Positions 28,831-37,577 of a stretch of DNA of 64,000 bases are shown in pieces. The stretch covers positions 744,001-808,000 of the forward strand of contig NZ_VORZ01000001.1 in assembly GCF_007997305.1 (NCBI RefSeq). The letters are read 5' to 3'. Every line of letters begins with the position of its first letter. Position 1 is the first letter of the stretch. A program made the position numbers and the translations under genes. The stretch is from Psychrobacter frigidicola (GTDB taxonomy: Bacteria; Pseudomonadota; Gammaproteobacteria; Pseudomonadales; Moraxellaceae). The notes below the pieces were generated by a model. It was not told the DNA's origin. It saw nothing but the letters and a program-made list of their open reading frames with translations, and did not search any database.

Positions 28831-30240
28831 TTAGCAGCTGTAGTACAAGTCAAACTCAACTGGATGAACAGTAATATTAACGCGTTGTACCTCTTCTTCT
28901 TTTAGCGCTATATAAGCCTCTAGCATCTCTTTGGTGAAGACATCACCTTTTAATAAAAACTCATGGTCATCTTTTAAAGCTTGCAGCGCCACTTCTAAAT
29001 TTTCGGCAACCGTTGGAATAAGTGCTTCTTCTTCCGGTGGCAAATCGTATAAGTTTTTATCAGCGGCCTCGCCTGGATGTATTTTGTTTTGGATACCGTC
29101 AAGGCCGGCCATCAATAATGCCGCAAACGCCAAATACGGATTGGCTGCTGGATCAGGGAATCGAGCTTCAACACGTACCGCTTTTGGGCTGCTAACATGT
29201 GGAATACGAATAGATGCTGAGCGGTTAGAAGCAGAATATGCTAATTTAATAGGGGCTTCATAATGCGGCACCAGACGTTTGTAGCTGTTGGTCGATGGAT
29301 TAGTAATGGCGTTTAGAGCACGCGCATGTTTGATAATACCGCCAACAAAATACAATGCAGTCTCAGACAGACCGGCATACTCGTCACCCGCAAAGGTGTT
29401 TACGCCATCTTTTGAGATAGACATATGCACATGCATACCTGAGCCGTTATCACCAACAACTGGCTTTGGCATAAAGGTTGCTGTTTTGCCGAACTGATGT
29501 GCAACGTTATGTACTGCATACTTTAGCTGCTGTACTTCATCCGCTTTGCGTACTAAAGTGTTGAATGCAACGCCAATCTCTAACTGACAAGGGGCGACTT
29601 CGTGATGATGCACTTCGATACAACCTTCACCAATCATATCTTCTATACGCTCACACATAACCGCACGCATATCTTGTGAACTATCGACTGGAGGTACGGG
29701 CATATAAGCGCCTTTAACACGTGGACGATGTCCCATGTTGCCCCATTCATAGTCTTTATTGGTTGACCATGCCGCTTCTTCAGCGATGATTTCGTGGCTA
29801 ACACCCGACATATTAATCGACCATTTCACCTCATCAAACACAAAGAATTCAGGCTCAGGACCAAAGTAGGCCGTGTCGCCGATTCCAGTTGATTTTAAGT
29901 ATTCTTCAGCGCGTCGAGCAATAGAGCGTGGATCACGATCATAACCTTGCAGGGTTGATGGCTCAATAATGTCACACGTCACAACAACGGTGACGGCATC
30001 AAAGAACGGGTCGATAAATGCAGTCTCTGGATCCGGACGCAAAATCATATCTGACGCTTCAATACCTTTCCAGCCAGCGATTGATGAGCCGTCAAACATT
30101 TTGCCATCTTCCATCACTTCTTCGTCGACGGTATAAGCTGGGAAGCTGATATGATGCTCTTTACCGCGGGTATCGGTAAAGCGAAAATCAACCCATTTGG
30201 CGTTAGAGGATTGGATGAGATCTAGTAATTTATTCGACAT
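28831..30240 (-). CDS. glnA: Glutamine synthetase, type I
   Basis: Makes glutamine from glutamate, ammonia and ATP. 469 residues, the same as E. coli GlnA. Visible family motifs are [13 protein letters not shown], the ATP-binding [16 protein letters not shown], and the adenylylation loop NLYDLPPEE whose tyrosine is modified by GlnE, so it is the adenylylated GSI-beta subtype. An AAGGAAACGATTC leader with a ribosome binding site precedes the ATG. No sigma-54 promoter (GG-N10-GC) or NtrC site could be recognised upstream. It is divergent from trpG. Confidence 0.97.
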   Translation of the reverse strand: MSNKLLDLIQSSNAKWVDFRFTDTRGKEHHISFPAYTVDEEVMEDGKMFDGSSIAGWKGIEASDMILRPDPETAFIDPFFDAVTVVVTCDIIEPSTLQGYDRDPRSIARRAEEYLKSTGIGDTAYFGPEPEFFVFDEVKWSINMSGVSHEIIAEEAAWSTNKDYEWGNMGHRPRVKGAYMPVPPVDSSQDMRAVMCERIEDMIGEGCIEVHHHEVAPCQLEIGVAFNTLVRKADEVQQLKYAVHNVAHQFGKTATFMPKPVVGDNGSGMHVHMSISKDGVNTFAGDEYAGLSETALYFVGGIIKHARALNAITNPSTNSYKRLVPHYEAPIKLAYSASNRSASIRIPHVSSPKAVRVEARFPDPAANPYLAFAALLMAGLDGIQNKIHPGEAADKNLYDLPPEEEALIPTVAENLEVALQALKDDHEFLLKGDVFTKEMLEAYIALKEEEVQRVNITVHPVEFDLYYSC

Positions 30241-30690
30241 GAATCGTTTCCTTCGTGGTTATCATATTATTGGGATTGGAAGTTACTATTTAAAAATACT
30301 GCTTAAAAGTGCTGAGCTGTTTAAAGTTGCTGTGCTCGTTATCAAGACGGCTCATGGTAATTGGCCGACTTATTGGCTGCTCATTAATTTAAACGGCTGA
30401 TCGGCTTGGTCAACGTTGGCGCTATTTTAACAATATCTGACCAATAATGCTGAACTGTTATGGTATCTGCATCAAATTTTTAGAAGAACTGTCTACCTGA
30501 CTGCTATTAATAATGGTTAAACTTGCTATATTCTTTAATCGATTAAAGATAACAGTTATTAGCAAAAAGTAATAACCCATTGTCGTTTATCTTAGGTGTA
30601 CGCTGTATTTGATAGCTAGCAAAATAATGGTAAGATATCTAAAATAAAACCACAACCCTATTAAGACCATAACAATAAGTTGAAACCATA
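30241..30690. other. Intergenic region between glnA and trpG
   Basis: 450 bases holding the divergent promoters. The one notable element is an 18-bp palindrome at 30532-30549. I find no leader peptide with tandem Trp codons, no tRNA and no terminator. Confidence 0.4.
30532..30549. promoter_or_regulatory. 18-bp perfect palindrome, possible operator
   Basis: TCTTTAATCGATTAAAGA is a perfect inverted repeat with no spacer, about 140 bases before trpG. Its symmetry and size suit a dimeric regulator. No matching regulator is encoded in the window, and it could be a chance A+T-rich palindrome. Confidence 0.35.
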
Positions 30691-31314
30691 ATGATTCTGA
30701 TGATCGATAATTACGACAGCTTTACGTACAATATCGTACAGTACTTCGGTGAATTGCAACAGGACATCACCGTTTGGCGTAATGATCAGGTCACAATTGA
30801 CGATATTAAAACACTTGCTCCTGATATCATTGTCATCGGCCCTGGCCCTTGTGACCCAGACCGTGCTGGCATTTCGCTAGAAATTATTGATACTTTTAAA
30901 GGGGTGATACCTATATTGGGTATTTGCTTGGGTCATCAGGCGATTGGACAAGCGTTCGGCGGACAAATCATCAAAGCAGGCGCCGTGATGCACGGACGCT
31001 TATCTGCGGTTTATCATAACAATCAGGGCGTGTTTGTGGACTTACCTAATCCAAGCCAAGCCACGCGCTATCACTCTTTAGTGGTTGATAAAACTTGTTT
31101 GCCTGATTGTTTAGAGGTAACCGCATGGACGCAAAATGCAGATAGTAGTATTGAAGAGGTTATGGGCTTTCGCCATAAAGAATACGCGATTGAGTGTGTG
31201 CAATTCCATCCTGAATCCATCTTAAGTGAAGACGGCTACCAGCTGCTCAACAATTTCTTGCAGATTCATAACTTAGCGGTATTAACCACAGATGAGTTAC
31301 CACAAGTAGGCTAA
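30691..31314 (+). CDS. trpG: Anthranilate synthase glutamine amidotransferase component
   Basis: Class I glutamine amidotransferase giving ammonia to TrpE (and often, as PabA, to PabB). The nucleophile Cys is in [15 protein letters not shown] and the His/Glu pair in [11 protein letters not shown]; the N-terminus [18 protein letters not shown] is typical. 207 residues. It heads a trpG-trpD-trpC series with gaps of 68 and 87 bases, the arrangement known from Pseudomonas and Acinetobacter, where trpE is located elsewhere; trpE is not in this window. Confidence 0.95.
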   Translation: MILMIDNYDSFTYNIVQYFGELQQDITVWRNDQVTIDDIKTLAPDIIVIGPGPCDPDRAGISLEIIDTFKGVIPILGICLGHQAIGQAFGGQIIKAGAVMHGRLSAVYHNNQGVFVDLPNPSQATRYHSLVVDKTCLPDCLEVTAWTQNADSSIEEVMGFRHKEYAIECVQFHPESILSEDGYQLLNNFLQIHNLAVLTTDELPQVG

Positions 31315-31382
31315 TTGCTAATCGCTTTTTTTGCTAACCTTTTAAACCCTACCTATAAAAGATAATAACAAGTGAGACATTG

Positions 31383-32549
31383 ATGACCACGGCTAACCTA
31401 CAGGACGTACAAGACAAAACAACTGCTGAAACTATTACTAAAAACACTACTAAAGATACTACTAAAAATATCGCCCAGCTCTCCGATGAGCAAGTTCATA
31501 AATTACTAACCAGCGCCTTAGATAGAATCTTTCAGCATATCGATTTGACCTTTGATGAGATGCATCAGGTCATGCTGATCATCATGCAAGGTAAATGTAG
31601 CAATGCCATGATGGGTGCTATTTTGACTGGTCTGCGCATGAAAGGCGAATCTATCGATGAGATTACTGCTGCCGCTAGCGCCATGCGTGATTTAGCGGCC
31701 AATATCGTCCCTAATGCTTGCGATTATCTGGTTGATATCGTCGGTACGGGCGGTGACGGTGCTAACTTATTTAATGTGTCTACAGCCTCAGCTTTAGTTG
31801 CGGCAGCAGCCGGTGCGCAAGTTGCCAAACACGGCAATCGCGGGGTCTCTACTCGGTCTGGTAGCTCAGATTTACTAGAGCAAGCCGGTATCAGCTTGGC
31901 ACTCACCCCGCTACAAGCGCTGGACTGTATTGAAAACCAAGGTATTGGCTTCTTATTTGCGCCCAATCACCATAGCGCCATGCGTTATGCCAATCCAGTA
32001 CGCCGAGAGCTCAAGGCGCGCACTATTTTTAATATTTTGGGGCCACTGACTAACCCTGCTGGCGTGCCAAACTTAGTTATTGGCGTCTTTACGCCGCAAT
32101 TGTGCGAGCCACTCGCGAAAGTCATGAAAAACTTAGGCGCACGCCACGTGATGGTAGTGGGTGCAAAAGACGGTTTAGATGAAATCAGCCTTGCCACCTC
32201 AACCACGGTTGCAGAATTAAAAGATGGTAAAATATCTGTCTATGAGCTGATGCCAGAAGATGCGGGTATTGAATCACAAACCCTCATTGGGCTTGATGTG
32301 GATTCACCTGAACAGAGCCTGAAGCTGATACGTGCGGCTCTCTCAGGCAGTAATACTACTGAACGCTCTGTACTTAAAGCGCGTGATATGATTGCCCTTA
32401 ATGCTGGCGCTGCGATTTATACTTCAGGTATTGCTAGCACGTACGCTGATGGTGTCAGCCAAGCACAGGCAGTTATTCAAGATGGCTCAGCACTGATTAA
32501 ACTTGAATCATTGGCTAATTATACCCAGGAATTGGCTGCTGGCGCTTAA
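31383..32549 (+). CDS. trpD: Anthranilate phosphoribosyltransferase
   Basis: Joins anthranilate to PRPP in tryptophan synthesis. The PRPP and anthranilate motifs are plain: DIVGTGGDGANLFNVST and KHGNRGVSTRSGSSDLLE, with NPVRRELKARTIFNILGPL. I start at the ATG 31383 (388 residues) and not the TTG just before it. The N-terminus carries a roughly 30-residue Thr/Lys/Asp-rich low-complexity extension (TKNTTKDTTKN) that family members near 345 residues lack, so a later start cannot be excluded, although no better ATG exists there. Confidence 0.95.
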   Translation: MTTANLQDVQDKTTAETITKNTTKDTTKNIAQLSDEQVHKLLTSALDRIFQHIDLTFDEMHQVMLIIMQGKCSNAMMGAILTGLRMKGESIDEITAAASAMRDLAANIVPNACDYLVDIVGTGGDGANLFNVSTASALVAAAAGAQVAKHGNRGVSTRSGSSDLLEQAGISLALTPLQALDCIENQGIGFLFAPNHHSAMRYANPVRRELKARTIFNILGPLTNPAGVPNLVIGVFTPQLCEPLAKVMKNLGARHVMVVGAKDGLDEISLATSTTVAELKDGKISVYELMPEDAGIESQTLIGLDVDSPEQSLKLIRAALSGSNTTERSVLKARDMIALNAGAAIYTSGIASTYADGVSQAQAVIQDGSALIKLESLANYTQELAAGA

Positions 32550-32636
32550 GCTGACCGCCAAGAAATATAATATAATAACGCTTCAAAACCATACTAATAC
32601 TTACCGCATTAAACTGACTGATAGCCGGATATATTC

Positions 32637-33548
32637 ATGACTACAAGCCTAAATACTGACCATAGCAAATTAGAAACGACCCCTGATATTCCATCGGTAT
32701 TACAACGTATTGTTGCCACCAAACGTGATGAAGTGGCCACCGCTCGCAGTGTGCTGTCACTTGAGATGCTGCAAGAGCAAGTTGCTGCTGATACTCGGCC
32801 ACGTCGCGGCTTTGCGGCTGCCCTACGCGCTGCTGATATTGGGGTTATTGCTGAGATTAAAAAAGCCTCACCTTCCAAAGGTATTATCAATCATAACTTT
32901 GAGCCTGCCGCTTTTGCTAAACAATATGAGCAAGCTGGTGCCAGCTGTTTATCAGTATTGACTGACCGAGACTATTTTCAAGGGGCTGACAGCTATCTTA
33001 TCCAAGCCCGTGACGCCTGCAAACTACCAATACTACGCAAAGATTTTATGATTGATGTCTATCAAATTTATCAATCTTACTTGATGGGTGCCGATTGTAT
33101 ATTGATTATTATGGCTTGCTTAGATGATACCCAAGTGCAAGAGTTGCATGCGCTGAGCATTAAGTTAGGCATGGATGTGCTAATTGAAGTACATACGGCA
33201 GAGGAGCTGGATCGCGCCTTGCAGATACCACGCTCAGAACACAACATTTATGGCATTAATAACCGTAATTTAAATACTTTTGAGGTCGACTTGCAGACCA
33301 CGCTTGATTTAAAAAACACCTTATTACAAGTGCTAGCGGCTGACGGCAACACTAATACTGACTCGAATCAAAACAATGCATCACAGGCGCTTATTGTTAC
33401 TGAAAGTGGCATTCATAGCGCTGATGATATTCGCTTAATGTTAGGTCATAATATCCGACATTTTTTAATCGGTGAGCAGTTTATGAAGACCGATCATCCA
33501 GGACAAGCGTTACAATCCTTACTTGCGAGCGTTCCTGTGAGCGCGTAA
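32637..33548 (+). CDS. trpC: Indole-3-glycerol phosphate synthase
   Basis: Closes the indole ring from carboxyphenylaminodeoxyribulose phosphate. TIM-barrel motifs are visible: IAEIKKASPSKGII near residue 67, LSVLTDRDYFQGA, LPILRKDFMID, the catalytic-site YGINNRNLNTFEVD and VTESGIH. 303 residues, monofunctional (no TrpF domain). An insertion of about 15 Asn/Ser/Asp-rich residues (GNTNTDSNQNNASQ) precedes the VTESGI strand. Last gene of the trp cluster. Confidence 0.95.
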   Translation: MTTSLNTDHSKLETTPDIPSVLQRIVATKRDEVATARSVLSLEMLQEQVAADTRPRRGFAAALRAADIGVIAEIKKASPSKGIINHNFEPAAFAKQYEQAGASCLSVLTDRDYFQGADSYLIQARDACKLPILRKDFMIDVYQIYQSYLMGADCILIIMACLDDTQVQELHALSIKLGMDVLIEVHTAEELDRALQIPRSEHNIYGINNRNLNTFEVDLQTTLDLKNTLLQVLAADGNTNTDSNQNNASQALIVTESGIHSADDIRLMLGHNIRHFLIGEQFMKTDHPGQALQSLLASVPVSA

Positions 33549-33637
33549 AGTATCCTCTTAAAACATGAGCCTATTAACTCGTATTTATTTATTCACTCAA
33601 TATTTTATTCACTCAATAAACAGACACGTTAACTCTT

Positions 33638-34369
33638 ATGGCAAACTCTCTATTCTCTAAAGAAATGCAAGAACAGCTCCAAGAGCTTAAAGGCCAACTT
33701 AGTAAAGGTCGCGATACCACATCCCCTGATGGTGACGATGGTAAGCCAACCGAACCTGTTTCGTTATTAAGCCAAAAACAAGTCAAAAGAACCGTCAAGC
33801 AAATGGACTCTGAGCATGTCGATGATGACAAAGTATTGTTTATGCAAGCAATGCATGGCGTCAATCAGCTCGATGATAAAAACGTGCGCTCACCTGCCAA
33901 TGCTGCAAAAGCTAAAAAACCCGATGCAACTACTCTATCAAAACGCGCTGCTGCTCAAGGTAGCGATGCTGCACAATTGGGTGCAGCCTTATCAGATATG
34001 CAAGCTTTGCTTAATCCCGTCGCTGGTGAGGCGTACTTGTCTTATAAGAATCCTACGCTACAAAACAAGATATTTACCCAGTTAAAACAAGGTAAATTGC
34101 GTTGGTATGATGCGGTAGATATTCATGGCTGCACGATTGAGCAAGCACGTGAGGCGATGACTCAACTATTAAGCCAAGCCAAGCAGAACAATGAAACTTC
34201 GGTAAAAATTGTCCATGGCAAAGGTAGCGAAGCTATCCTCAAAACTTGCGTTAATGGTTGGTTACGTCAATTACCAGAAGTCTTGGCCTTTTGTTCGGCC
34301 CCGCCAAAAGATGGTGGTAATGGTGCGGTATTAGTATTGTTAAAAAAGAACAAGCCTGACGCTAAATAA
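33638..34369 (+). CDS. Smr-domain protein (probable endonuclease, SmrA-like)
   Basis: 243 residues. The N-terminal half is charged and low-complexity; the C-terminal about 85 residues form an Smr domain with DIHGCTIEQAREAM, the VKIVHGKGS loop and a final APPKDGGNGAVLVLLKK strand. Stand-alone Smr proteins such as SmrA/SmrB act on nucleic acids; SmrB cuts mRNA between collided ribosomes. Which subtype this is cannot be told from the motifs. It follows trpC with 89 bases between and ends before a terminator at 34411. Confidence 0.85.
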   Translation: MANSLFSKEMQEQLQELKGQLSKGRDTTSPDGDDGKPTEPVSLLSQKQVKRTVKQMDSEHVDDDKVLFMQAMHGVNQLDDKNVRSPANAAKAKKPDATTLSKRAAAQGSDAAQLGAALSDMQALLNPVAGEAYLSYKNPTLQNKIFTQLKQGKLRWYDAVDIHGCTIEQAREAMTQLLSQAKQNNETSVKIVHGKGSEAILKTCVNGWLRQLPEVLAFCSAPPKDGGNGAVLVLLKKNKPDAK

Positions 34370-34410
34370 CTGATAAGTTTGTTATTTATATGTGAACGGC
34401 TTATCTCAAT

Positions 34411-34444
34411 AAAAAAGGACTCCTCTAAAAGGTAGTCCTTTTTT
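34411..34444 (+). terminator. Terminator after the Smr gene
   Basis: Arms AAAAAAGGACT and AGTCCTTTTTT with a three-pair inner extension; T-run on the plus strand. Confidence 0.8.
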
Positions 34445-34514
34445 ATTGTTCAATTTACTGCGTTACCTTTATCTAAGCTATTTTATTCAGTTGCTTGCCG
34501 AACAGGATATATTT

Positions 34515-35156
34515 ATGAGCACAGTTATTAACACAACGATTGAAACTAAAGCAGAGCTAACTGCTCACATCAAGGCGCTAATTGCTATCGAGCCAAAATT
34601 TGCTGCGATGTATGAGCAAGTTGGCGCCCCAAACTTGCGCCGCAATGCTGGTGGTTTTAAACAGTTAATGCGAGCAATGGTAGGACAGCAATTGTCCGTT
34701 GCAGCGGCTAGCAGTATTTGGCAACGCTTGGACGATAGCGACTTGACCTCTCCGCAAACTATTATACAAGCAGATGATGACACCTTAAAAGCACAAGGCT
34801 TGTCTAGGCAAAAAATCCGTTATACCCGCTCATTGGTCGCGCATGATATAGACTTTGAAGCGCTAACAACCATGACTGATGCAGAGGTGTTAGAAATACT
34901 GACAGGAGTAACCGGAATTGGGCGCTGGACAGCTGATATGTATTTACTGTTCTCACTAGGACGCGCTGACATACTAGCGGTTGATGACTTAGCGATTAAA
35001 GTAGCAGCGATGTATTTATTAGGATTGACTGGACGACCAACCCCGAAACAATTAAAAATTGCGACTCAAGGTTGGTCACCGCACCGTAGCGCCGCCAGCT
35101 TATTACTATGGGCGCATTATGGCCAGATGAATGATAGAGAAGCTATACCTGTATGA
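34515..35156 (+). CDS. DNA-3-methyladenine glycosylase II (AlkA-like, HhH-GPD)
   Basis: Base excision repair enzyme removing alkylated purines. The helix-hairpin-helix plus Gly/Pro/Asp motif is clear: LTGVTGIGRWTADMYLLFSLGRADILAVDDLA, read in short pieces, where the Asp of VDD is catalytic. An upstream RAMVGQQLSVAAASSIW helix matches the family. I start at the ATG at 34515 (213 residues) with AGGAT upstream; the frame is open back to 34446, but that start lies inside the terminator stem. It lacks the N-terminal domain of E. coli AlkA and is like the compact yeast MAG/Pseudomonas type. Confidence 0.9.
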   Translation: MSTVINTTIETKAELTAHIKALIAIEPKFAAMYEQVGAPNLRRNAGGFKQLMRAMVGQQLSVAAASSIWQRLDDSDLTSPQTIIQADDDTLKAQGLSRQKIRYTRSLVAHDIDFEALTTMTDAEVLEILTGVTGIGRWTADMYLLFSLGRADILAVDDLAIKVAAMYLLGLTGRPTPKQLKIATQGWSPHRSAASLLLWAHYGQMNDREAIPV

Positions 35157-35226
35157 TTGATGGGCGTGAATGACCGACTGTTTTAAGGCTCTCTATGATT
35201 TATTATACGGCTGGTTGCAAATAACA

Positions 35227-37233
35227 TTAACTCCATGGCTGATTCCATATAGATAGGCTATTTTTTTTACTATTGTGTTTATTGATACGTTTGAAATGCT
35301 TGAAGTTACGTTTTGTTAATCTAAGATTAATATTTTTTTTAGATTTATCCAAAATACTTTTCTTTTTTTCTGATTGATGTGGTGGCTTATCAGCTACTTT
35401 AGCACCCTTGCTGCTAGCATCTTTACTTAAGTCATTAATGTCAATGTGATGCTTACTATTACTGTCGGGGCTAGTATCCGTACCCTTATCGCTACTGACC
35501 CCAGCATCGCGTCTATTATAATCAGCATCGTCAGCAGTTTTGTCTTCATTGTCACTTTCTGAATGGTGTTCAAGCTCGCTTTGGTTGACAATAAGCTGCT
35601 GAGTTGGCAAAGCATGTTCGACTTTGTACTTTTTGACCAAGTTTAAGATATCGACTAATAATATATTTTGTTTAGGATAAAATTCGATAACGTCAAGAGA
35701 ATTGACATAAGCACGTAGTTGAATAATGTAGCAGTCCTGACGTAGCTCTAAAATATTAGCCTGATTCCACTCTTGATTGGTTAATTCATGCTCATTTAAA
35801 AACTCATCTAAATCTTTGACCATCTTAAAAATAACATCAATATCAGCATCGCGTTTGATATATAAGTTATGCAAAAAATGAAACATATCACGCGAAGTAT
35901 AGTTCTCAATCTGCATGGAGGAGAAATCACCATTAGGAACGGTTACCACAGTGCGGTTCAGAGTACGCACGCGTGATGAGCGGATACCGATGTCGATGAC
36001 TGTACCTTCTTGATCCCCAAATCTACAATAATCTCCTATGCGCACTGGGGAGTCTGCTACCACAACGACGCTACCAACGAGGTTTTCAATAGTTTTTTGT
36101 GCACCAAGGGCTAATGCTAAACCACCAACCCCAAGGGCAGCAATACCTGTGGTTAAGTCAAAACCTAAATTACCAAAAACAACAATAATGCCAACTATCA
36201 GTAGTAAAGCTTTGGTTACTTTGCGCAGCAAGCCCAAGATAGAGACACGTTCAATATAATTTTTTCTATAGCTCAAGTTCACAGCGCGGGTAAATAATGA
36301 GTCAATGACTCGCAGCAGCAGCCAAGTCATAGCCACCCACGAGGCAATCTCGGTAAAGCGATTGGCCGGTTCACGTAGCGTCACTGACACGCCAGCATAG
36401 ACCATCACCTCTGATAAAACCAACGCCATAATGACGATAGTAAGCGGCACTATCACTTTGTTAGGTAGTGGAAATGGAACGCCACGTAACCGTGGATAAA
36501 TGAAATTTAAGAGGTGATACCACAGCCAAACCAGCATATAGATTATTAAGAAGCTACCCGCAGTGATGGCTACAGCAGCAACCAAATCAGCTAATTGATA
36601 ACCAAACAGTTTTTTATCTTCAAGACTATCGATGGTATAGCGTGATATTAAAGTCGGTTCGGTATTTTCTATCACTTCTGGAATAGCGTTGAGCGTTTCG
36701 CTTGAAAACTGCCAATACTGTTCGCCTTTTTTGGGGACCACACGCTCTAATAGTAAAGGTATTTTATTATCGCCAATACTAATACTACCTACATTTTCTT
36801 GGCTTGGCGGCAGCTGATCGGTTAGATTGCCTTCAGGAGTGTTATTAATCTGCAGGTCAGCCTGAAAACGGCCACCTGTGTCAAGCGCTTGCTTAAACTG
36901 ACGCACAACCGTGGTTGGATTATCAGATTTTGACAGATTAAGATAGTTACTAGCCAGCAGATAATCATTTTCGCTTAATGCACTGATAAACCCTTGCACG
37001 GTATGGCGCGGCGTGTCCCGTCCGAATGAGTCAGGGACGATCTCGCTTGTGGTCTCATCCTTACTACCATTACCTATACCCAGCACCCCACCTTCAGCAG
37101 CAAGCACAGCATTAGGTAACATTAGACTGAATAGTAATGTGAGTAGCATCGCTATTATCAGTCGCGACATGATTAATCGCGATATAAGTGATGGAGACGA
37201 GCTAATAGGACTCAAATAACGCTCAATAGACAA
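35227..37233 (-). CDS. MscS-family mechanosensitive ion channel with long charged tail
   Basis: 668 residues. A signal-like helix at about 22-46 is followed by a 160-residue periplasmic domain, then membrane helices at about 216-238, 260-282, 295-315 and 338-356 and the pore helix GIAALGVGGLALALGAQKTIENLVGS (pieces of residues 363-388). The MscS beta domain follows with GDYCRFGDQEGTVIDIG and VTVPNGDFSSMQIENYTSRD. The last about 100 residues are charged and low-complexity, ending in a Lys-rich stretch. I take the TTG at 37233 as start because AAGAGG lies six bases before it; the ATG at 37170 has no such site. It should open on membrane tension to relieve osmotic down-shock. Confidence 0.88.
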   Translation of the reverse strand: MSIERYLSPISSSPSLISRLIMSRLIIAMLLTLLFSLMLPNAVLAAEGGVLGIGNGSKDETTSEIVPDSFGRDTPRHTVQGFISALSENDYLLASNYLNLSKSDNPTTVVRQFKQALDTGGRFQADLQINNTPEGNLTDQLPPSQENVGSISIGDNKIPLLLERVVPKKGEQYWQFSSETLNAIPEVIENTEPTLISRYTIDSLEDKKLFGYQLADLVAAVAITAGSFLIIYMLVWLWYHLLNFIYPRLRGVPFPLPNKVIVPLTIVIMALVLSEVMVYAGVSVTLREPANRFTEIASWVAMTWLLLRVIDSLFTRAVNLSYRKNYIERVSILGLLRKVTKALLLIVGIIVVFGNLGFDLTTGIAALGVGGLALALGAQKTIENLVGSVVVVADSPVRIGDYCRFGDQEGTVIDIGIRSSRVRTLNRTVVTVPNGDFSSMQIENYTSRDMFHFLHNLYIKRDADIDVIFKMVKDLDEFLNEHELTNQEWNQANILELRQDCYIIQLRAYVNSLDVIEFYPKQNILLVDILNLVKKYKVEHALPTQQLIVNQSELEHHSESDNEDKTADDADYNRRDAGVSSDKGTDTSPDSNSKHHIDINDLSKDASSKGAKVADKPPHQSEKKKSILDKSKKNINLRLTKRNFKHFKRINKHNSKKNSLSIWNQPWS

Positions 37234-37577
37234 AACAAACCTCTTAGCTTTATGTGAATAGTAATATTGATTTCGAAGCTCATTTTAAAGGATTACGGCG
37301 CTAATAAAAACGGGCGTATTGTTCGAACTATGGTAACAACCATCAATGATGGCAAGTTGATATGGCATATAGCTGAGTCGATAAAGCCATGATATGAAAT
37401 TAACTCAGTTTATGATGAATAAAGATTAGGTTAAAGTTGTTTCTAAGTGCAGCAATTTTGTAGATAATGAGCGCGTGTAAAATATTTATTACTTTTTGTA
37501 ATTTTCAGCTTCTTAATTTTTACTTTTGTGGCTCTTTAATTTGGTTGTTTTTTAACTCAGTAACTTTGGAATTGACT
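37234..37577. other. Intergenic region between mscS-like and TonB-receptor genes
   Basis: 344 bases between divergent genes. I looked for a cobalamin riboswitch (B12 box) and a Fur box because the following gene encodes a BtuB-like receptor, and I recognised neither. The reading frame of the receptor is open back to 37467, but that extension lacks a signal peptide. Confidence 0.35.

Noticed and set aside
30241..30690. Sigma-54 promoter or NtrC sites before glnA, and a Trp attenuator before trpG
   Set aside because: No GG-N10-GC element with the TGGCAC/TTGCA context on the glnA strand, no paired NtrC sites, and no short leader frame with Trp codons.
37234..37577. Possible cobalamin riboswitch before the BtuB-like gene
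   Set aside because: I could not find the B12 box or a matching arrangement of stems; a covariance-model search would decide.
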